Assembly: GCA_030524715.1 (NCBI GenBank)
Contig: JAUNGB010000007.1
Location: forward strand, 30,981 to 94,980
Direction of reading: 5' to 3'
Origin: Eubacteriales bacterium
GTDB taxonomy: Bacteria > Bacillota > Clostridia > Lachnospirales > Lachnospiraceae
Length of the DNA: 64,000 nucleotides
Within the stretch, counting starts at the first letter, position 1. Every line of letters begins with the position of its first letter. Shown here one piece after another: positions 16,843 to 25,635 of the stretch. Under the pieces are notes generated by a model. It saw nothing but the letters and a program-made list of their open reading frames with translations, was not told the origin of the DNA and ran no database searches. The position numbers and the translations under genes are program-made.

Positions 16843-18189
16843 ATGGCATTTGAAAGCTTGACTGAAAAATTACAAAATGTATTCAAAAAGCTGAGAAGCA
16901 AGGGACGTCTGACAGAAGAGGATGTTAAGGTCGCCCTTAAGGAAGTCAAGATGGCTCTTCTGGAAGCGGACGTTAATTTTAAGGTGGTGAAGCAGTTCAC
17001 CAAGTCCGTACAGGAGCGGGCGGTAGGCCAGGACGTAATGAACGGGCTGAATCCGGGCCAGATGGTGATCAAGATCGTAAACGACGAGCTTGTAAGCCTG
17101 ATGGGCAGCGAGACTACCGAGCTTCCTATTAAGCCGGGCAATGACATTACTGTTCTGATGATGGCAGGCCTGCAGGGCGCAGGTAAGACCACAACCGCCG
17201 CCAAGCTTGCAGGGAAGCTGAAATCCAAGGGTAAACGGCCTCTTTTAGTTGCCTGTGACGTCTACCGTCCGGCTGCGATCACGCAGCTTCAGGTAAACGG
17301 TGAGAAGCAGGGCGTGGAGGTGTTCTCCATGGGTGATAAGCAGAGTCCTGTGAATATCGCCAGGGCAGCAGTAGAGTATGCCAGGGCGCATCAGCTGAAT
17401 GTTGTGATGATCGATACGGCAGGCCGTCTCCACATCGATGAAAATATGATGCAGGAGCTTGCAGATATAAAAGAAAACGTTCACGTAGACGCCACGCTTT
17501 TAGTGGTGGATGCCATGACCGGACAGGATGCGGTAAACGTCGCCAAAACCTTTACGGATAAGGTCGGCATCGACGGAGTGATCCTTACCAAGATGGATGG
17601 CGACACCAGAGGCGGCGCGGCCCTTTCCATTAAGGCGGTTACAGGTAAGCCAATCTACTATGTGGGCATGGGTGAGAAGCTTTCGGATCTGGAGCAGTTC
17701 TATCCGGAGCGTATGGCATCCCGGATCCTTGGAATGGGAGACGTCATGAGCCTGATCGAGAAGGTGGAAGCCTCTGTAGACCAGGAGCAGGCCCAGGAGA
17801 TGCAGAAGAAGTTAAAGAAGATGGATTTCGACTTTAACGATTATCTCACCAGTATGGAACAGATGAACAAAATGGGAGGCATCGGAAGTATCCTGAATAT
17901 GCTGCCGGGGATCGGCGGCAAGATGAAGGATATCGAAGGTATGATCGATGAAAAGGCTCTGGACAGAACCAAGTCCATTATCCTTTCCATGACTCCTAAG
18001 GAGCGCAGCAACCCGGGTATCCTGAACGTATCCCGTAAGAACCGCATCGCAAAGGGCGCAGGCGTGGATATTTCAGAGGTGAACCGTCTTGTGAAGCAGT
18101 TTGAGCAGAGCAAGAAGATGATGAAACAAATGCCTGGTCTTGCAGGCGGTAAAGCTGGTAAAAGAGGCGGCTTCAAGCTTCCTTTTTAA
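16843..18189 (+). CDS. ffh: Signal recognition particle GTPase Ffh
   Basis: Ffh (448 residues) binds signal sequences and 4.5S/6S RNA and pairs with FtsY (encoded at 9905) for membrane targeting. The N domain comes first, then the G domain with [15 protein letters not shown] near residue 107, [24 protein letters not shown] and [13 protein letters not shown]. The methionine-rich M domain covers about 300-440: [19 protein letters not shown] and the SRP RNA-binding block with [20 protein letters not shown]. All motifs are intact and the length is normal. The C-terminal tail is glycine/lysine-rich. Confidence 0.96.
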   Translation: MAFESLTEKLQNVFKKLRSKGRLTEEDVKVALKEVKMALLEADVNFKVVKQFTKSVQERAVGQDVMNGLNPGQMVIKIVNDELVSLMGSETTELPIKPGNDITVLMMAGLQGAGKTTTAAKLAGKLKSKGKRPLLVACDVYRPAAITQLQVNGEKQGVEVFSMGDKQSPVNIARAAVEYARAHQLNVVMIDTAGRLHIDENMMQELADIKENVHVDATLLVVDAMTGQDAVNVAKTFTDKVGIDGVILTKMDGDTRGGAALSIKAVTGKPIYYVGMGEKLSDLEQFYPERMASRILGMGDVMSLIEKVEASVDQEQAQEMQKKLKKMDFDFNDYLTSMEQMNKMGGIGSILNMLPGIGGKMKDIEGMIDEKALDRTKSIILSMTPKERSNPGILNVSRKNRIAKGAGVDISEVNRLVKQFEQSKKMMKQMPGLAGGKAGKRGGFKLPF

Positions 18190-18230
18190 ATATAAAAATT
18201 AATTTAAACAAATACATGGAGGAAAACAAA

Positions 18231-18476
18231 ATGGCAGTTAAAATCAGATTAAGAAGAATGGGACAGAAAAAAGCACCTTACTATAGAATCGTCGTTGCAG
18301 ATTCCCGCAGCAAACGTGACGGAAGATGCATCGAAGAGATCGGAACCTATGATCCCAACATCGAGCCAAGCGCATACAAGGTAGACGAGGAAGCTGCAAA
18401 GAAATGGCTCGCAGCAGGTGCACAGCCTACAGAGGTTGTCGCAAGAATCTTCAAGGCAGCCGGCATTGAAAAATAA
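18231..18476 (+). CDS. rpsP: Ribosomal protein bS16
   Basis: The small-subunit protein S16 (81 residues), needed for 30S assembly. It begins [20 protein letters not shown], the family signature, followed by [22 protein letters not shown] 18231 is eight bases after GGAGG (18218-18222); an upstream in-frame ATG at 18216 overlaps that ribosome site and is rejected. In the standard order it lies between ffh and the KH protein. A short hairpin AATACC/GGTATT follows the stop. Confidence 0.96.
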   Translation: MAVKIRLRRMGQKKAPYYRIVVADSRSKRDGRCIEEIGTYDPNIEPSAYKVDEEAAKKWLAAGAQPTEVVARIFKAAGIEK

Positions 18477-18538
18477 TTGGAATACCGGACTGGTATTTCT
18501 GTGGGGTCCCTTACAGGGCCAATACGGGGAGGCATGTA

Positions 18539-18769
18539 ATGAAAGAATTAGTTGAAGTAATTGCAAAATCTCTTGTGGAAAATCCGGATGAGGTAGTCGT
18601 TACAGAAACCGAGAAAGAAGACGCAGTCATTATCGAATTGAAGGTTGGTCCTGCTGATATGGGCAAGGTTATCGGCCGGCAGGGCAGAATCGCCAAGGCT
18701 ATCCGTACGGTAGTTAAGGCAGCTTCTTCAAAGAGCAGCAAAAAAGTGATTGTAGATATTCTGCAATAA
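18539..18769 (+). CDS. khpA: KH-domain RNA-binding protein KhpA
   Basis: A 76-residue single type II KH domain protein. The RNA-binding GxxG loop is present in GKVIGRQGRIAKAIRTVV (about residues 41-58). KhpA forms a complex with KhpB/EloR in Gram-positives and affects cell elongation and sRNA stability. It is positioned between rpsP and rimM as usual. GGGGAGG precedes ATG 18539. A long hairpin just after the stop may reduce read-through into rimM. Confidence 0.92.
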   Translation: MKELVEVIAKSLVENPDEVVVTETEKEDAVIIELKVGPADMGKVIGRQGRIAKAIRTVVKAASSKSSKKVIVDILQ

Positions 18770-18776
18770 TTAAGAG

Positions 18777-18811
18777 ATCAGGAGCTGTGGATACCATGGC
18801 TCCTGATTTTG
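18777..18811 (+). terminator. Hairpin between khpA and rimM, possible attenuator
   Basis: ATCAGGAGCTGTGG pairs with CCATGGCTCCTGAT around an ATA loop (14 pairs including wobbles) and runs into TTTTG. The U-run is short, so partial termination inside the operon is more likely than a full stop. Confidence 0.5.
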
Positions 18812-18850
18812 TGGAATACAGAGATTTTTTACAGAACGGGGTATTTTATT

Positions 18851-19357
18851 ATGGAAGATTTATTAAAGGTAGGTGTGATCACAACCACCCACGGCGTCCG
18901 CGGAGAAGTGAAGGTGTTTCCCACCACGGATAATGCGGAACGCTTTCTTGATCTGGATTATGTGCTTCTGGATACCGGAAAGGAGCTTCGCAGGCTGGAT
19001 ATCCGGAACGTAAGATTCTTTAAGAACCTTGCGATCCTGAAATTTAAAGGAATCGACAATATTAACGATATTGAAATGTACAAGGGAAGGGATCTTTGGA
19101 TCCCCCGTGAGGAAGGCCAGGAGCTCGGTGAGAATGAATACTACATTGCAGACCTTCTGGATATGGAAGTGGTGCTTGAGGACGGAAGCAAATTTGGCAT
19201 CCTCAAAGACGTTATGGAGACGGGGGCCAATGATGTCTATGTGGTGGAAACCACGGACGGAAGAGAGGTCCTGCTTCCTGCTATCAGTGAATGCATCAGG
19301 GATGTAAATCCTGAAGAAAATAAAATGACCGTACATTTGATGAAGGGGCTTTTGTAA
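18851..19357 (+). CDS. rimM: Ribosome maturation factor RimM
   Basis: RimM (168 residues) assists 30S maturation by binding S19 near the 16S head. The N-terminal domain starts LLKVGVITTTHGVRGEVKVFPTTD, the family block. The PRC-barrel domain covers about 90-168, with YYIADLLDMEV and TGANDVYVVE followed by LLPAI. ATG 18851 was chosen because an in-frame GTG at 18809 would add a non-homologous leader overlapping the hairpin; the ribosome site (ACGGGG) is weak. The stop codon abuts the ATG of trmD with no spacer, indicating coupling. Confidence 0.93.
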   Translation: MEDLLKVGVITTTHGVRGEVKVFPTTDNAERFLDLDYVLLDTGKELRRLDIRNVRFFKNLAILKFKGIDNINDIEMYKGRDLWIPREEGQELGENEYYIADLLDMEVVLEDGSKFGILKDVMETGANDVYVVETTDGREVLLPAISECIRDVNPEENKMTVHLMKGLL

Positions 19358-20113
19358 ATGAATTTTCATGTATTGACCTTATTTCCGGAAATGATCCTTC
19401 AGGGAATGAATACCAGTATCATCGGGCGGGCCATTGCTAACGGATATCTCTCCCTTGAAGCGGTCAATATCCGGGATTATGCCTTTAACAAGCACCAGAA
19501 GGTGGATGATTATCCCTATGGCGGGGGAGCGGGAATGCTGATGCAGGCAGAGCCTGTCTATCTGGCGTGGGAAGCTGTGGCCAGACGCATCGGCCGCAGG
19601 CCCCGGGTAGTCTATCTTACGCCTCAGGGAAGCGTGTTTAACCAGAGTATGGCACGGGAAATGGCCAAGGAAGAGGATCTGGTCTTTTTGTGCGGTCACT
19701 ATGAAGGGATCGATGAGCGTGTTCTGGAAGAGATCGTGACGGATTATGTTTCTATCGGGGATTACGTGCTGACAGGGGGAGAGCTTCCCGCCATGGTGAT
19801 GATGGACTCTGTTGCCCGCATGGTGCCGGGTGTTTTGAGCAACCATGAATCCGGGGAGACCGAATCCTTTGCCGGGAATCTTCTGGAATATCCCCAGTAC
19901 AGCCGTCCGGAGGAATGGCACGGTAAAAAGGTTCCGGAGGTGCTGCTGTCAGGACATCATGCCAATATTGAAAAATGGCGCCGGGAACAGTCGATCCTCC
20001 GCACCGCCAAACGTCGCCCGGATCTTCTGAAAAAAGCAGAGCTGACAAACAAAGAATGGAACGAGATACGTCAGTGGAAGAAGCAGCAGAAAACTGATGC
20101 CGATCAGGAATGA
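19358..20113 (+). CDS. trmD: tRNA (guanine-N1)-methyltransferase TrmD
   Basis: TrmD (251 residues) methylates G37 next to the anticodon to prevent frameshifting, using S-adenosylmethionine in a SPOUT deep-trefoil knot. Visible blocks are NFHVLTLFPEM at the start, DDYPYGGGAGMLMQ near residue 48, CGHYEGIDERV near 110 and the knot YVLTGGELPAMVM near 130. LSGHHANIEKWR near 200 is the C-terminal signature. The start is immediate behind the rimM stop. The standard companion rplS is not next; queA follows instead. Confidence 0.95.
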   Translation: MNFHVLTLFPEMILQGMNTSIIGRAIANGYLSLEAVNIRDYAFNKHQKVDDYPYGGGAGMLMQAEPVYLAWEAVARRIGRRPRVVYLTPQGSVFNQSMAREMAKEEDLVFLCGHYEGIDERVLEEIVTDYVSIGDYVLTGGELPAMVMMDSVARMVPGVLSNHESGETESFAGNLLEYPQYSRPEEWHGKKVPEVLLSGHHANIEKWRREQSILRTAKRRPDLLKKAELTNKEWNEIRQWKKQQKTDADQE

Positions 20114-20131
20114 AATAAAAGGAGTTTTGTT

Positions 20132-21157
20132 ATGAAAACAGCGGATTTTTATTATGATCTTCCTCAGGAGCTGATCGCGCAGGACCCTCTTGAGGACAGA
20201 AGCGCATCCAGGCTTCTGCATTTGTCTCTTGAGGACGGAAGCATAGAGCACCGTCATTTTACGGATATTCTGGAATATCTGCAAAAGGGAGACTGCCTGG
20301 TTATCAATGATACGAAGGTTATTCCCGCACGTCTGTACGGACATAAAGAGGAAACAGGAGCCGTTATTGAAATCCTGCTCCTGAAAAGAAAAGAAAAGGA
20401 TATCTGGGAATGTCTGGTAAAACCCGGCAAAAAGGCACGTTCGGGCGCGAGGATCAGCTTTGGGGACGGCATCTTAAAGGGAGAAATCCTTAAGGTGGCG
20501 GAGGACGGCAACCGTATGATCCGGTTTGAATACGAGGGTATTTTTGAAGAGATTCTGGACAGGCTGGGGGAGATGCCTCTGCCTCCCTATATTACCCACA
20601 AGCTTCAGGACAAAAACCGTTACCAGACCGTATATGCCAAACATGAAGGCTCTGCGGCAGCGCCCACGGCAGGTCTGCATTTTACCAGGGAACTTCTTGA
20701 TAAGGTAAAGGAAAAGGGCGTAAATATTGCCCATGTGACGCTCCATGTAGGCCTTGGAACCTTCCGTCCGGTGAAGGTGGACGATGTGGAGCAGCACCAC
20801 ATGCATTCGGAATTTTATGTAGTGGAAGAGGATCAGGCAAAGCTTGTGAACGATACAAAGAAAAACGGCGGAAGAGTGGTCGCCGTGGGAACCACAAGCT
20901 GCCGTACTCTGGAAGCGGCGTCAGGAGAGGATGGAATCCTTCGTGCCGGAAGCGGCTGGACAGATATTTTTATCTATCCGGGCTATCATTTTAAAATGAT
21001 CGACGGCCTGATCACAAATTTCCACCTGCCGGAATCCACGCTTCTTATGCTGGTATCGGCCCTTGCCGGAAAAGAGAACATCATGAGGGCTTACGAGGAA
21101 GCAGTAAAGGAACGGTACAGATTTTTTTCGTTTGGCGACGCCACGCTGTTACTTTGA
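20132..21157 (+). CDS. queA: S-adenosylmethionine:tRNA ribosyltransferase-isomerase QueA
   Basis: QueA (341 residues) transfers the ribosyl moiety of SAM to preQ1 in tRNA, giving epoxyqueuosine. The N-terminal [19 protein letters not shown] block, [14 protein letters not shown] near residue 50, [14 protein letters not shown] near 170, [14 protein letters not shown] near 201 and [19 protein letters not shown] near 292 are all diagnostic. Length and start (AAAAGGAG before ATG 20132) are normal. It follows trmD by 18 bases, so tRNA modification genes are grouped. The Mrp-like module begins only 13 bases downstream, so transcription may continue into it. Confidence 0.95.
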   Translation: MKTADFYYDLPQELIAQDPLEDRSASRLLHLSLEDGSIEHRHFTDILEYLQKGDCLVINDTKVIPARLYGHKEETGAVIEILLLKRKEKDIWECLVKPGKKARSGARISFGDGILKGEILKVAEDGNRMIRFEYEGIFEEILDRLGEMPLPPYITHKLQDKNRYQTVYAKHEGSAAAPTAGLHFTRELLDKVKEKGVNIAHVTLHVGLGTFRPVKVDDVEQHHMHSEFYVVEEDQAKLVNDTKKNGGRVVAVGTTSCRTLEAASGEDGILRAGSGWTDIFIYPGYHFKMIDGLITNFHLPESTLLMLVSALAGKENIMRAYEEAVKERYRFFSFGDATLLL

Positions 21158-21170
21158 ACAAGGAGGACAT

Positions 21171-21653
21171 ATGTATCTGCTGTACTTTATATTATGGATT
21201 GTTTTCAACGGGAATTTTACCCTGGAAATCTGCCTGTTCGGTATTGTGATCGCCGCAGCGGTATTCGCCTTTACCTGTAAATTTATGGATTACAGTATTC
21301 AGAAAGAAATAGCGAATATTAAAAAAATCCCGAAGTTTTTCCGGTATGTCTGTGTTCTTGTTATTGAAATCGTGAAGGCGAACTTTGCGGTCATCCATTT
21401 GATCCTGTCAGAAAAAGAAGAGATACAGCCTGCGCTGGTAAGCTTTAAATCTGATATGAAAACAGCTTCGGGAAAGGCGTTTCTGGCAAATGCCATTACC
21501 CTTACCCCGGGAACGATCACCGTATCTCTGGAGGATTCGGAGTATGTGGTCCACTGTCTGGATGAGGATCTTGCCGTCGGCATGGCGGATTCTGCCTTTG
21601 TAAACATGCTGGATGAGCTTGAAGGCAAGCCGCCGCTAGGCCCGCGCTCATGA
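21171..21653 (+). CDS. mrpE: Mrp-type antiporter subunit E (MrpE/MbhA-like)
   Basis: A 160-residue membrane protein, first gene of a ten-gene cation/proton module. Two hydrophobic segments (about 1-22 and 22-42) are followed by a cytoplasmic domain with IVIEIVKANFAVIHLIL and the hallmark ANAITLTPGTITVSLE near residue 105. MrpE/MnhE subunits are non-pumping but needed for complex stability. ATG 21171 has AAGGAGG (21160-21166) five bases upstream; the in-frame TTG 21132 lies inside queA and is rejected. A dispersed repeat (family A) starts right after the stop. Confidence 0.88.
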   Translation: MYLLYFILWIVFNGNFTLEICLFGIVIAAAVFAFTCKFMDYSIQKEIANIKKIPKFFRYVCVLVIEIVKANFAVIHLILSEKEEIQPALVSFKSDMKTASGKAFLANAITLTPGTITVSLEDSEYVVHCLDEDLAVGMADSAFVNMLDELEGKPPLGPRS

Positions 21654-21678
21654 GCATGCGGCAGAGCGGAATGCGAAT
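21654..21678 (+). repeat. Dispersed 25-bp intergenic repeat A, copy 2
   Basis: It begins GCATGCGGCAGAGCGG and ends AATGCGAAT, identical to the copy at 12125 except for one base. It abuts the mrpE stop codon (21651-21653), interrupting an otherwise compact operon. Confidence 0.75.
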
Positions 21679-21717
21679 GCCTGATCCGTTTTACAAATAG
21701 AGAAGGAGGAAATAAGG

Positions 21718-22050
21718 ATGCATAGCGGAATTCCTGTTTTAGAACGGGCCTATGAGATACTTTTTACAGGGGCGCTGATCTTTCTGGCCATTATGGTGGT
21801 CCTGTGCCTGATCCGCGCCATTATCGGTCCCCGTATCGCAGACCGTATCGTATCGGTAAATATGATGAGCACGATGGTCCTTGTTATGATCGGTATCCTG
21901 GCATTAATGCTCAATGAAGGATATCTTGTGGATATCTGCCTGATCTATGCCATGATAAGCTTTCTGGCCGTAGTGGTCCTGACCAAGGTATATCTGGGCG
22001 TATACCGGGAAAAGAAAGAAAAGGAGGAGAAAGAGCATGGCAGTGATTGA
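21718..22050 (+). CDS. mrpF: Mrp-type antiporter subunit F (MrpF/MbhB-like)
   Basis: A 110-residue protein with three predicted membrane helices (about 12-35, 43-62 and 67-88). The characteristic RAIIGPRIADRIVSVNMMSTM loop lies near residues 37-57. MrpF is a small structural subunit of multisubunit cation/proton antiporters. The C-terminal tail is lysine/glutamate-rich and overlaps the start of mrpG by 14 bases. The ribosome site AAGGAGG is strong. Confidence 0.88.
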   Translation: MHSGIPVLERAYEILFTGALIFLAIMVVLCLIRAIIGPRIADRIVSVNMMSTMVLVMIGILALMLNEGYLVDICLIYAMISFLAVVVLTKVYLGVYREKKEKEEKEHGSD

Positions 22051-22414
22051 ATGGATCCGTTTTCTGGCAGGGGCCGCCTTTCTTTTGTTCGGGCTGGGCA
22101 TTTTTGTGATCGAGATGATCGGCGTTTTCCGATTCAATTATGTACTGAACAGAATGCATGCGGCCGCCATGGGGGATACCCTTGGGATCGGCTTTTCCCT
22201 GGTGGGGCTTATTATTATGTGCGGCTTTAGCTTTACCTCTTTAAAGCTGTTCTTTGTGGTGGTGTTTCTCTGGTTTTCGTCCCCTGCTTCCTCACATCTG
22301 ATCGCCAGGCTGGAGGTTTCTACAGACGAAGAACAGGAAAAGCATTACCGCACCGTCCCTTTAAAGGAACTGGAACAGGAAAAGCAGAGGGAAAAGACAG
22401 GAGAGGAGGCCTGA
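22037..22414 (+). CDS. mrpG: Mrp-type antiporter subunit G (MrpG/MbhC-like)
   Basis: A 125-residue membrane subunit with three helices. The motif NRMHAAAMGDTLGIGFSLVGLI near residues 38-58 is the MnhG/PhaG signature, and the WFSSPASSHLIAR stretch near 82-94 is also conserved. It overlaps mrpF by 14 bases and ends one base before the next start. A charged 25-residue tail follows the last helix. Confidence 0.9.
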   Translation: MAVIEWIRFLAGAAFLLFGLGIFVIEMIGVFRFNYVLNRMHAAAMGDTLGIGFSLVGLIIMCGFSFTSLKLFFVVVFLWFSSPASSHLIARLEVSTDEEQEKHYRTVPLKELEQEKQREKTGEEA

Positions 22415-22415
22415 C

Positions 22416-22775
22416 ATGCAGATATTCACTTATATTTTACTTGGATTTCTGGTGGTATGCGCCATATCCGTAAGCCTGTCCAAAAATCTTCTGAATTCTA
22501 TTTTGATCTTTATGTCCTACAGCCTGATCATGTCTGTGATCTGGATCCTTCTGGAATCTCCGGATCTTGCGATCACAGAAGCCGCGGTAGGGGCGGGGAT
22601 CACCAGCATTTTGTTTTTTATTACACTGAAAAAGATCCATGCGATCGTGGAAACGGATAAAGACGAAGAAGCGGCGGATACAGAAGCACTGACAGCCGAC
22701 GAAAAGACGGCGGCCGTATCAGGGCAGGCCGCGGAATTATCGGAAACAGGACAGGGGGAGAAAAAGGATGAGTAA
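22416..22775 (+). CDS. MbhD-like (DUF4040) membrane subunit
   Basis: A 119-residue protein with two or three helices and the line NLLNSILIFMSYSLIMS followed by ESPDLAITEAAVGAGITSILFF. This is the block found in the C-terminal part of MrpA and as separate MbhD in Mbh-type hydrogenases, and it is homologous to part of NuoJ. So the MrpA C-terminus is encoded here as a separate gene, in the archaeal Mbh arrangement. A 35-residue acidic tail (KDEEAADTEALTADEK) is unusual. It overlaps the next gene by eight bases. Confidence 0.82.
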   Translation: MQIFTYILLGFLVVCAISVSLSKNLLNSILIFMSYSLIMSVIWILLESPDLAITEAAVGAGITSILFFITLKKIHAIVETDKDEEAADTEALTADEKTAAVSGQAAELSETGQGEKKDE

Positions 22776-23736
22776 AAAAGTACCGGAAGAAAAATACAAA
22801 AAAACGCTGTCCAGCCGTCTTGAAGAGTGGTTTTATGGTACCCGCGATCCTTTTTTGGATACCTTGAATATGAAACCGCAGAAACCTTTTACTGAGGATC
22901 GGCAGACGGTAAAGAAGAGGACAGAGGAAAAGAAAAAAATATTTGAGCGCATTTACGACCTGAACAGCAATAAGGAGGTGCGGATCTTCCGTGTGTCTTA
23001 CAGAGTATTCAGCGTGCTTTTCTGTCTGTTTCTGGTGTTTATGCTGCTCAGCGCGGTATCCCATCTGCCGCCCTACGGAAACGCGTCTAATCCTGTAAAT
23101 AATGAGGTGTCCCGCCGGTATATTGAAAACGGCTTGCAGGAAACGGGAGCAGTGAATATTGTCACGGGAATGATCCTGGACTACCGTGCCTTTGATACCC
23201 TGGGAGAATCCCATGTACTGTTTATCGCAACCTGTACGGTACTGATCCTTCTGCGCATCGACGATAAGAAAAAGGGCTATGACGGCTATAAAATGGAAAA
23301 CGACCGTATCCACGAGCCGAAAAATGACGTGATCCTTCAGACAGTAGCCAGGATTCTGGTCCCGCCGATTTTTATATTCGGCATTTATATTATTCTCGGA
23401 GGCCATCTGGGGCCGGGAGGCGGCTTTTCCGGAGGCGCTGTGATCGGCGCGGGACTGATCTTATATCTGAATGCCTTTGGCTTTGCCAAAACCGAGCGGT
23501 TCTTTAATCAGAAAACCTACAAGAGGCTGAGCTTCTGTGCTTTGGGGTGCTATTGCCTTGCCAAGAGCTATTCCTTTTTCACCGGGGCCAATCACATAGA
23601 AAGCGTGATCCCTCTTGGAACGCCGGGCGCGATCTTAAGCAGCGGACTGATTCTTATTTTGAATATCTGCGTAGGGGTTGTGGTGGCCGGTACTATGTAC
23701 ACCTTTTACGTTATGTTCAGAAAAGGAGGGTATTGA
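22768..23736 (+). CDS. mrpB: Fused MbhE-MrpB membrane subunit with soluble N-terminal extension
   Basis: A 322-residue protein joining two normally separate pieces. Residues about 75-165 (HLPPYGNASNPVNNEV, then GAVNIVTGMILDYRAFDT) match MbhE, the last segment of MrpA. Residues about 190-322 match MrpB/MnhB, including the signature GGHLGPGGGFSGGAVIGAG near 211-229. The first 70 residues are charged, with no helix, and have no counterpart I recognise. The fusion is odd because MbhE and MrpB are usually either part of MrpA plus MrpB, or two genes. It starts eight bases inside the MbhD-like gene; mrpC follows after one base. Confidence 0.8.
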   Translation: MSKKVPEEKYKKTLSSRLEEWFYGTRDPFLDTLNMKPQKPFTEDRQTVKKRTEEKKKIFERIYDLNSNKEVRIFRVSYRVFSVLFCLFLVFMLLSAVSHLPPYGNASNPVNNEVSRRYIENGLQETGAVNIVTGMILDYRAFDTLGESHVLFIATCTVLILLRIDDKKKGYDGYKMENDRIHEPKNDVILQTVARILVPPIFIFGIYIILGGHLGPGGGFSGGAVIGAGLILYLNAFGFAKTERFFNQKTYKRLSFCALGCYCLAKSYSFFTGANHIESVIPLGTPGAILSSGLILILNICVGVVVAGTMYTFYVMFRKGGY

Positions 23737-23737
23737 T

Positions 23738-24115
23738 ATGGATTTTTCAAACCTTCTGAATAACTATGGAGAAGCGGTTTCCATGATCCTTTTCGGAATC
23801 GGCTTTTCCAATCTGCTTCTGCAGAAAAACCTGATCAAGAAGATCATCGGCTTTAATATCATGGATACGGCCGTATACCTGTTCCTTGCCCTGAAAGGCT
23901 ACGTGGCAGGACGTAAGGCCCCCATTGTCGTCGACGGGGTACAGAGTGTGGAGGCATACATTAACCCGATTCCAAGCGGGCTGGTGCTCACAGGCATTGT
24001 TGTTTCCGTATCTGTGACTGCGCTGATGCTTTCTCTGACCATCCGCCTGTACCGCAGGTATCATACGCTGGATCTTGACGAGATATCCACCCGGCTGAAA
24101 AGGGAGGGATTGTGA
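23738..24115 (+). CDS. mrpC: Mrp-type antiporter subunit C (MrpC/MbhG, NuoK-like)
   Basis: A 125-residue NuoK-like subunit with three helices. The block LIKKIIGFNIMDTAVYLFL near residues 33-51 and the helix ending PSGLVLTGIVVSVSVTALMLSL near 78-99 match MnhC/NuoK. In complex I the NuoK family helps connect antiporter subunits to the membrane arm. ATG 23738 has AAGGAGGG upstream; a longer frame from 23678 lies inside the preceding gene and is rejected. It shares one base with the next gene (TGATG). Confidence 0.88.
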   Translation: MDFSNLLNNYGEAVSMILFGIGFSNLLLQKNLIKKIIGFNIMDTAVYLFLALKGYVAGRKAPIVVDGVQSVEAYINPIPSGLVLTGIVVSVSVTALMLSLTIRLYRRYHTLDLDEISTRLKREGL

Positions 24116-25623
24116 TGCAGTTTGTACAGAATTTTCCGTTTATCACCATCATTCTCTCTCTGTTTTCCGGCCCTCTTTCCTCTGTTATCAGCGGAAAAAA
24201 GGCGAAATGGTTAAATCTGGCTGTCATTTCTGTTATCGGGATCATGTCGGCCGCCGTACTTGCATTTACCATACGTTCCGGTGAATCCTATGTTTATATG
24301 ATGGGTCATTTTCCGGCGCCATGGGGAAACGAAATCCGCGTGGGTATTCTGGAAGCGGCCATGGCAGTCTTTTTCTGCATTATCATGCTGCTGAGTATGA
24401 TGGGCGGGCAGTATGAAAGAGAGCGGGAGCTGGAGGAATCCAAATCCAACCTGTATTATGTTATGGTAAATCTCCTGCTCTGTTCTTTGCTGGCGCTGAT
24501 CTATACCAACGACCTTTTTACCGCTTATGTATTTGTGGAGATCAACACGATTTCCGCCTGCGGGCTGATTATGATCAAACAAAACGGGCGGACCATTGAG
24601 GCTGCCGCCAGATATATGATCATGAGCCTTCTGGGCTCCGGACTTCTGCTTCTTGGGATCTGCTTTTTATATGATCTGACAGGCCATCTTCTGATGAGCA
24701 ATATTCAGGAGCAGGTGCAGCTTCTGGCTCAGACGGGGGAATACCACATTCCTCTGCTGGTGTCCCTTGGCCTGATGTCTGTGGGACTGGCCATCAAAAG
24801 CGCGCTGTTTCCATTCCATACATGGCTTCCGGATGCTTATGGATATTCCACCCTGTCCTCCGCGGCTATTTTATCCTCGCTGGTTTCCAAGGGATATATT
24901 TTCCTTTTGGTAAAGATTTTTTACCGTGTGGTGGGATTTGATATCGTGCGTGACAGCAAAGTTATCAATGTCCTGTTTGTATTCGGTATTGCAGGTATGA
25001 TCATGGGATCCGTGGACGCCATCCGCGAAAACAATATCCGGAGGATGATCGCTTATTCCTCTGTGGCGCAGATCGGTTATATCTATATGGGCTTCGGCCT
25101 TGGAACGGCAGCCGGGGTAACGGCAAGCATTTACCATGTCGTTTCCCATGCGGCGACAAAATCTCTTCTGTTTGTGGCAGCCTCCGGAATTACGGACGCC
25201 TCCGGGGACAGTACGGATTTTTTTGACCTGACAGGAGCCGGATACCGTAACAAGCTGGCGGGAGTCGCCTTTACCGTGGGTTCCTTGTCCATGGTGGGCA
25301 TCCCCATGTTTTCCGGATTTATTTCCAAGCTTTTGTTTGCCCAGGCAGCGGTGGCAAGCCCGAATAAATCCATCCCCACGTTGATCGCGCTGGCGATCAG
25401 CACCATCCTGAATGCGGTCTACTTTATGAAAACCGTGATCCGTCTTTACACGCCTGAAAAGAAAGCGGTGATAGAAAGAAAGAATTTCAGAACCATCACC
25501 ATGAGGGAAGAGCCGGTGAAATCCGCAGCCCTGGTTTTCTTTATTATTTTAAATCTGCTGCTGGGACTGTCTTCCGATCCTGTTATGGAACTGATCAGAA
25601 ACGGTCTTGAGATGTTTTCATAG
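24115..25623 (+). CDS. mrpD: Antiporter-like ion-pumping subunit 1 (MrpD/MbhH, NuoM/N-like)
   Basis: A 502-residue, about 14-helix membrane protein of the proton-conducting transporter family. The essential helix-5 glutamate is present (VFVEINTIS, Glu about 142), as is the helix-7 lysine (LAIKSALFPFHTWLPDAY, Lys about 228). The helix-12 region reads KLLFAQAAVA. These residues form the half-channel path in NuoL/M/N and MrpA/D. By position, directly after mrpC, it corresponds to MrpD. ATG 24115 overlaps the previous stop (TGATG) with AGGGAGG seven bases upstream; a GTG one codon earlier is possible. Confidence 0.87.
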   Translation: MQFVQNFPFITIILSLFSGPLSSVISGKKAKWLNLAVISVIGIMSAAVLAFTIRSGESYVYMMGHFPAPWGNEIRVGILEAAMAVFFCIIMLLSMMGGQYERERELEESKSNLYYVMVNLLLCSLLALIYTNDLFTAYVFVEINTISACGLIMIKQNGRTIEAAARYMIMSLLGSGLLLLGICFLYDLTGHLLMSNIQEQVQLLAQTGEYHIPLLVSLGLMSVGLAIKSALFPFHTWLPDAYGYSTLSSAAILSSLVSKGYIFLLVKIFYRVVGFDIVRDSKVINVLFVFGIAGMIMGSVDAIRENNIRRMIAYSSVAQIGYIYMGFGLGTAAGVTASIYHVVSHAATKSLLFVAASGITDASGDSTDFFDLTGAGYRNKLAGVAFTVGSLSMVGIPMFSGFISKLLFAQAAVASPNKSIPTLIALAISTILNAVYFMKTVIRLYTPEKKAVIERKNFRTITMREEPVKSAALVFFIILNLLLGLSSDPVMELIRNGLEMFS

Positions 25624-25635
25624 GAGGACAGAAAC

